A stretch of DNA of 64,000 bases from Andrena cerasifolii (lineage: Eukaryota > Arthropoda > Insecta > Hymenoptera > Andrenidae), in NCBI RefSeq assembly GCF_050908995.1, contig NC_135123.1, positions 8,928,001-8,992,000 of the forward strand, in the 5' to 3' direction. The notes below the pieces were generated by a model. The model was not told where the DNA came from. It ran no database searches and saw only the letters and a program-made list of their open reading frames with translations. Numbering within the stretch: the stretch's first letter is position 1; each line of letters opens with the position of its first letter. Shown piece after piece: positions 60,037 through 64,000 of the stretch. The translations under genes were made by a program, and so were the position numbers.

Positions 60037-60324
60037 TTAACCCTTAACTGGTATCCTGGGGTCGCTCGTGACCCCAAGCACCCAAAGTTCGGTATACAAT
60101 TTTCGGTTGTCTAAGTTGGTAAACTGAATTTCTAATTAATTTTATAATAATAGTTTAACTTTCTACGCTTCTATTATTTTCTACATTACCTAAGAAGAAA
60201 ATATTCGCAGTGGTTGCTCTAGTGTCGACTTTACAAATTTCTGTGTCCTTTTTTATTTGGGGTCTGCCACGACCCCAGTATACCAGTCACGTTTGCCAGA
60301 AACAGTGTACCAGTTAAGGGTTAA
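60037..60324. mobile_element. piggyBac-type MITE with TTAA target site
   Basis: It starts TTAACCCTTAACTGGTATCC and ends TACCAGTTAAGGGTTAA. TTAA with CCC-starting termini is the piggyBac signature. A second, inner inverted repeat (TGGGGTCGCTCGTGACCCCA near 60057-60076 and a related TGGGGTCTGCCACGACCCCA near 60258-60277) forms two small hairpins, one in each arm. The interior is AT-rich; there is no transposase. Confidence 0.87.
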
Positions 60325-63019
60325 ATTTCAACGTCGAATCGAACCGCCCGGCCCGTCTGATCGGCAATGCCTTCCCCTCCGTTGGGCACCGTGGGTCACC
60401 GGCGACGCACGTGGAGCGGAGCGTGCTAGGGACAATGTACTGGGCTAAATAAGCCCCGTCATCCTAAGAAGGAAGCGTTTCGACTATTGTTCGGAATGCC
60501 CGGCGAGTTTTCCTCCTGTTACGTGGGCCGCGGCAACGTCACACGACGGTTTAACCTTGCGTGACTCACCGGGGAAAATTACATGCCTGGCGAGCCGATG
60601 AAATTAGGATTGCTGATACATTTTCATGTTTAATAGTGCTCCAAAGTCCAGTATGGTAATGAGTAAAAAGTCTAATCGCAAGACCGAGAGGCCACGGCTA
60701 AGGACGCACGTTCCCGAGTTGTTCAGGTATCTGGAATAATAGCCGCGTTGCGCAATAATGACCACCTCGGCGATGACATAATAATGGTATTGCAAACAAT
60801 ATTAGTCAATAGGACGTTTCCTGGTTAGATAATGGCGGCAAGGTTACGCGAAAAGAAGCAACGCGCGCGAAGGTGTTGTTAGAGCCGTTCGAGGCTGACT
60901 TATACCTAATCAGCCCGTAACACAAGACACGGCTGGTTACAGCTGCCTCATCTCGCGGCAGCTTAATTCCACAGAGCTGGCTTGATTTCTGCCTCCGAGC
61001 TTCCCGCGGCGCAGACTTCGGTCCCGCGCTCCTGTTACGCGCGGAACGAGAGGTGACAATAAAGGCGCACTCCCACTCGCACGCCCGAAATCTGGAATTT
61101 CAAATTTCCACCGCGACGATAAACAGGTTTGCCGTCCAACCAAAATCTTCCGCCAGCCACTTGCTTTTTACATCTTTCCAGGCTCCTTCGACCTTCCGCA
61201 AGGTGGACCCGCGTCCTTCTGTCTCGGGCTGGAGGACTCGTCGAGCAGAGCCGTCCTGTTTCCCTCGCGCAACAATTTTCGAACCGATCCCGTGCGATTT
61301 CTAAGGTCGACGGGATTCTTTTTCCCGATTTCCCGGAAACTACGTTTTCCAAAACGGTGAACATAAAATCTCGAAAACCGCTCGAACGATTTAAATGAAA
61401 ATTTACAGGGAGCTGCAGGAAACTATTCCCCTCCATGTATTGCGAGCACATTTTCAATATAAATTCTTAAAAAAAAGATAAAAATATTTTTCCTACAAAA
61501 AAGGAAAAAATCAGAAACACCAACATAAAAATTGTATTAATTTATTTAACGAAATTTTGCTTCCTGCGCAAGATGGTTACTGTCTTACAGATTATAAAAA
61601 TGCCTTTACTTTGTGTCTTAGCTAATTCACCTGTCCGGAATCGCGATGCACTATCAAACGGTGCATCGCGTACACGCTCTCGCATTTATATTCATAACTT
61701 TTTTTCCCATAAATGTATTTAAAATTTTCTTTTTGCGCATTAAAGCCAACTAAATGACGCTTAAAAAAGTAGAATAAAAAATTATCTCTATATTCATTTA
61801 TTACTTCAGAATGTGCGTTTGAAGAAGGGCCTGATTCTGGGCTGTTGAGGGTGACCTACCCCCATAAGAGACCGCGCGCGGGCACCTAACGATACCTCCC
61901 TCTTTAAAGAGGCTGGAATCCGCGCGAGTATAGCGGACCCGCGCGAATTTCGTACATATCAAGGCTTCTCTGGCAAGCAGTCAATAGTGCAACCAGTCTG
62001 TTGTATGCAATCAGTGTCTGCCGCATTCTGAAATATTTCAGTCTTATGTTTCGTAGTTTCTGCTGGCACTCTGGTATCAAGGACAGCCACTGGCTTCATT
62101 CTTCAACTTGAGCCGGAAACGCGCAATCTTTTGCTGTTTCGATTGCCCCGGCGGTGCAATCAACGTGGAGGTGCAGGGACGAGCGGACTGCTCCGATAAA
62201 GGAGGGTCGATCGATTCTTACGTTACGATGGACATCGAGGATCGAACTGTTAAATTGAAATTGAAGGCTTCGAAGTATCGCCTGGTGTCTATGGACACGA
62301 ATGGTCCCGCGGCTTTTTACCGCGCGTATTCGCCTCGCGAATTATCCGCCCGAAGTGGTACTCAATAGTATAATGGCTTACTGTCCGCGGCAAATTGCAT
62401 TATCCAGCGACACGTGGCGCGATGACGTGAGATGGAATCGATAAAGCGTTGCTCCTAGACACCGAGGGGGTGACCACTGCTCGCCGTTGCTCGTATCACG
62501 CCACGTGAATTGGCCGTGAATATAAAACGATAAAGCAGCCTCGCGGAGCGAAAGATCTGACCGGTGAAAACGCTGCGCAATTTGGGAAATCTAGCCACTC
62601 CAGTGGGATTAATTGCAGAGATTGCATTGCGAAAGGACAGAATCTTTAGCCAGTATCTTAACGGAGGCTGGAGTTTGAAAGCCTCGCCACCGATCTGCGT
62701 CATCGACTCGCTGTTTATCCGCGCAACTATCTACGCTCCAATATTTTCGACCGAATGTTTTTTTTTTGTTTTCGTTCGGGGCGCTTGTTGCTTTTTATTT
62801 TAGTCAAGATAAATTTGTATCGAGAAGTGGGTTATCAGGCACGGTCACAGCGCCAGCAAGGACCGCGATTGACCGGTCAAGGAGCGGAGACCTTGCAAAG
62901 CTGGCTGTGAACGTTACGTTCCATCGAAGCGGGGTAACGCTAGCTGGTGAAACGAAGCTGTCATTGCGCCGCTGACAGACCAGCTGGGGATGGCTTCTTC
63001 GACGGTAGGGGCGCAACTA
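60325..63019. other. Unannotated stretch
   Basis: No gene was recognised. A 10-bp perfect hairpin (CGCGATGCAC with GTGCATCGCG) lies at 61642-61670. The 86-codon frame at 62108-62368 was considered and not called. 61440-61830 is AT-rich. Confidence 0.4.
61642..61670. repeat. 10-bp perfect hairpin
   Basis: CGCGATGCAC and GTGCATCGCG flank a 9-base loop. It is in non-coding DNA; no terminator or factor site is recognised. Confidence 0.7.
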
Positions 63020-63759
63020 TTAAGGGGAGGTTCCGGTCTAAATGTCGATTTTTCTTTTATTTCATTTTTCGAATGTTCGATCTTTTAGGAATACGTGTTT
63101 AAAAGGATTTGTTGAAATTCGTAAAATTCCCGAAGTTAAAGGCATTTGAGTAGCGGCAAATGCATGGGTAACACCCGGCCACTCGGCACTCACGTAAAAC
63201 TTTAAACGCGTTTTTCTCGAAACAGTGTTCTCAAAACGGTGGGCGCTGTATCTGCAAAAGTTATTACCCGATTCGACTGATACCTTTTTTATTTTGAAGA
63301 ATATACTTCTGGCTAGGGAGGGAACTAGAACAAATTACAAAAAATTAAAAATTTATAATTTTCAAAGGCGTTGAAAGGACGAAAAATATAGGGGAAAGTG
63401 ATTTCAAACTTGAAGTGTCGTTATTTTCTAAAAAAAATGTAATTTTTTAATTTTTTTCTAGTTCCTCCCCTAGACAGAAGAATAATCTTCAAAATAAAAA
63501 AGGTTTCAGTCGAATCGGATAATAACTTTTGGAGATACAGCGCCCACCGATTTGGATCAATTTTTTGACGCCTTGACTTTAACGACTCCCCAGTGCCATC
63601 TGCAACGATTAATTACAAAACAAAAAATATATTTCTATAACTTAAGACATCGTCGATGCAATACAAAAATTCCTATTAAGTTATATGCAGTAGTTTTCCT
63701 GCAATTAATTCCTAAATATCACCTATTTTGGGGGGCTCTAGACCGGAACCTCCCCTTAA
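63020..63759. mobile_element. 740-bp palindromic element with TTAAGGGG ends (element C)
   Basis: It begins TTAAGGGGAGGTTCCGGTCT and ends AGACCGGAACCTCCCCTTAA, with TTAA at both edges. Long inverted arms include GGGCGCTGTATCTGCAAAAG plus TTATTACCCGATTCGACTGA, mirrored near 63500-63545. The centre near 63390 is AT-rich. An ACTTTAAACGCGTTTTTCTC core at 63199-63218 is shared, inverted, with the 53844 element. Non-coding; one of four elements with these ends in the window. Confidence 0.88.
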
Positions 63760-64000
63760 GCGCGCCGCTTGCGAGCGATCGTTGCGCGGCTGTCGCTGGG
63801 GACCGTTGTTCAGCGCGCGCCGGCGGGATGGATTTATCGAGGGACACCGCGTGATAAACGGAGGGAACCCGAGGTCCAGCGTGCCCAAGATGAACCGAAA
63901 GTTCGCATCCTTGACACAGAAAGGCGTCGTCGGCCTAACTCGAACACCCGTCCCATTTGCGTTTCAAATACCAGACGGCGAGGAGAAGAGCGCCGCGATC
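63760..64000. other. Unannotated right edge
   Basis: CpG-rich; no gene or element was recognised. Confidence 0.35.

Noticed and set aside
62108..62368. 86-codon plus-strand frame with a mixed, fairly protein-like composition
   Set aside because: No motif, no core promoter in register and no splice evidence; weaker than the 12297 frame, so not called.

Overview
The window looks like nuclear DNA of an insect, and a hymenopteran (bee, wasp or ant) is my best guess. The reasons are: no dense gene packing and no operon structure; abundant undepleted CpG mixed with AT-rich tracts; (TAA)n, (GA)n and similar microsatellites; and many short eukaryotic-type inverted-repeat DNA transposons and solo LTRs. 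The order-level guess is inference. I recognise no known protein family, rRNA, tRNA, CRISPR array or bacterial feature. The window is best read as a 64 kb intergenic or intronic stretch. The only open reading frame I would defend as a possible gene is a 72-codon frame at 12297-12515 with TATA-like motifs upstream.

What can be supported well is the repeat content. There are about twenty non-autonomous DNA elements, recognised by their inverted arms and, in several cases, by exact target-site duplications (TSDs). They include a hAT-type element (9825-10198, 8-bp TSD), Tc1/mariner-type TA-flanked elements (15437-15850, 17025-17234, 47340-47754, 50468-51034, 55312-56806), a piggyBac-type element (60037-60324, TTAA/CCC ends) and a PIF/Harbinger-like element (50161-51106, TAA). 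One element starts with the RAG/Transib-like heptamer CACAGTG and has a 5-bp TSD (34746-35221). Three solo LTRs with perfect 5-bp TSDs (14524-14698, 38938-39197, 43126-43429) have Ty1/Copia-like TGTTGG ends; the first two belong to one family.

The most striking pattern is a set of four long, nearly fully palindromic elements with TTAAGGGG-type ends: 25740-26449, 31552-32297, 53844-54445 and 63020-63759, each 0.6-0.75 kb. Their terminal or subterminal sequences are related although their interiors differ. If transcribed they would fold into very long hairpins. Two elements carry internal tandem arrays: 40331-41236 (three copies of a 254-258 bp module that includes the left terminus) and 55312-56806 (six copies of a 94-95 bp unit). 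One element (50468-51034) is nested inside another (50161-51106).

Layout. 1-2.2 kb: GC-rich low-complexity DNA, then a 10-bp-period AT minisatellite. 2.3-12 kb: unannotated DNA with four foldback or TIR elements. 12.0-13.0 kb: the putative small gene and an adjoining MITE. 13-25 kb: a solo LTR, mariner-type MITEs and microsatellites in otherwise featureless DNA. 25.7-35.2 kb: two large palindromes and the Transib-like element. 38.9-43.4 kb: two solo LTRs and the modular tandem element. 47-64 kb: the densest cluster of DNA elements. Long stretches between these hold nothing I can identify; they may include enhancers or conserved noncoding DNA that cannot be seen in a single sequence.
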